NCBI GenBank assembly: GCA_958415865.1 | Contig: CATYZV010000133.1 | Coordinates: forward strand, 1 to 5,703 | Length of the DNA: 5,703 bases | Source: an uncultured Selenomonadaceae bacterium | Lineage (GTDB): Bacteria > Bacillota > Negativicutes > Selenomonadales > Selenomonadaceae | Reading direction: 5' to 3' | Shown: in pieces, positions 5,663 to 5,703 of the stretch | How the letters are laid out: every line of letters begins with the position of its first letter | Position numbering within the stretch: the first letter of the stretch is position 1 | The notes under the pieces: model-generated | The model's input: the letters and a program-made list of their open reading frames with translations, nothing else | Told to the model about the DNA's origin: nothing | Databases searched by the model: none | Made by a program: the position numbers and the translations under genes

Positions 5663-5703
5663 TTCGTCAGAAGCTGCCGGATTGATGAATGATTTGTAGA
5701 GGT
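5649..5703 (+). repeat. Terminal copy of 55-bp exact direct repeat (likely contig-end junction)
   Basis: Identical base for base to 1346-1400, in the same orientation, reaching the last base of the window. The flanking sequence to the left (CYTH codons) has no similarity to the symporter gene, so this is a sharp join. The exact length of 55, a common assembler k-mer size, points to a de Bruijn graph overlap. Confidence 0.93.

Noticed and set aside
5649..5703. Insertion sequence, attachment site or true dispersed repeat as the cause of the 55-bp duplication
   Set aside because: The repeat is ordinary symporter coding DNA without terminal inverted repeats, integrase or transposase, and its length matches an assembler k-mer. 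A graph artifact is simpler, although a real duplication cannot be excluded.
1..5703. Complete circular element with overlapping ends
   Set aside because: The terminal 55-mer matches position 1346, not the start of the window, and no replication or mobilisation gene is present. At most 1346-5648 could form a loop.
1..5703. CRISPR array, tRNA, rRNA or riboswitch
   Set aside because: No regularly spaced repeats, no tRNA-like cloverleaf or rRNA sequence, and the non-coding gaps (all 130 bases or less) are too short or lack recognisable riboswitch cores.

Overview
The window looks like ordinary chromosomal housekeeping and transport DNA from a Firmicutes-type bacterium, most likely a diderm one such as a gut Negativicute. 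That placement is inference. It rests on strong GGAGG-type ribosome binding sites, the short Firmicutes form of class I mannose-6-phosphate isomerase, TTG and GTG starts, and a YddA/ABCD-type fused ABC exporter-fold transporter that is common in Gram-negative-type envelopes.

Layout: (1) 51-1016 (+) manA, phosphomannose isomerase, complete with its metal-site residues. (2) 1018-2439 (-) a sodium:solute symporter of the SSS family, tail to tail with manA with one base between the stop codons. (3) 2440-2560 a divergent control region rich in palindromes. (4) 2561-3031 (+) tadA, the tRNA adenosine deaminase. (5) 3030-3069 a perfect 17-bp bidirectional terminator that fills the gap between two convergent genes and overlaps both stop codons. 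(6) 3068-3718 (-) a small protein of unknown function with two membrane segments and a helical outer domain. (7) 3719-3848 a divergent control region with a -10 box, a Fur-type inverted repeat and a strong RBS. (8) 3849-5561 (+) a fused permease/ATPase half transporter of the SbmA/YddA/ABCD type. (9) 5558 onward (+), the first ~30 codons of a CYTH-domain (triphosphate-tunnel) gene, overlapping the ABC stop as ATGA.

The most important observation is structural. The last 55 bases (5649-5703) are an exact direct copy of 1346-1400, which lies inside the symporter gene. The match breaks at its left edge and runs to the last base. This is what a k=55 de Bruijn contig end produces, so the CYTH gene is probably cut by an assembly junction (or by a real tandem-duplication or circular junction) and does not truly end at the TGA at 5660-5662.

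The genes do not form one pathway: sugar-phosphate metabolism, solute uptake, tRNA modification, an unknown envelope protein and an envelope transporter sit in short, separately transcribed units. The only likely operon is the ABC transporter plus CYTH gene. I see no mobile element, CRISPR array, RNA gene or clearly new system. The best leads are the ABC-CYTH coupling with a Fur-like site upstream, the unknown membrane protein divergent from it, and an altered sodium-site residue in the symporter.
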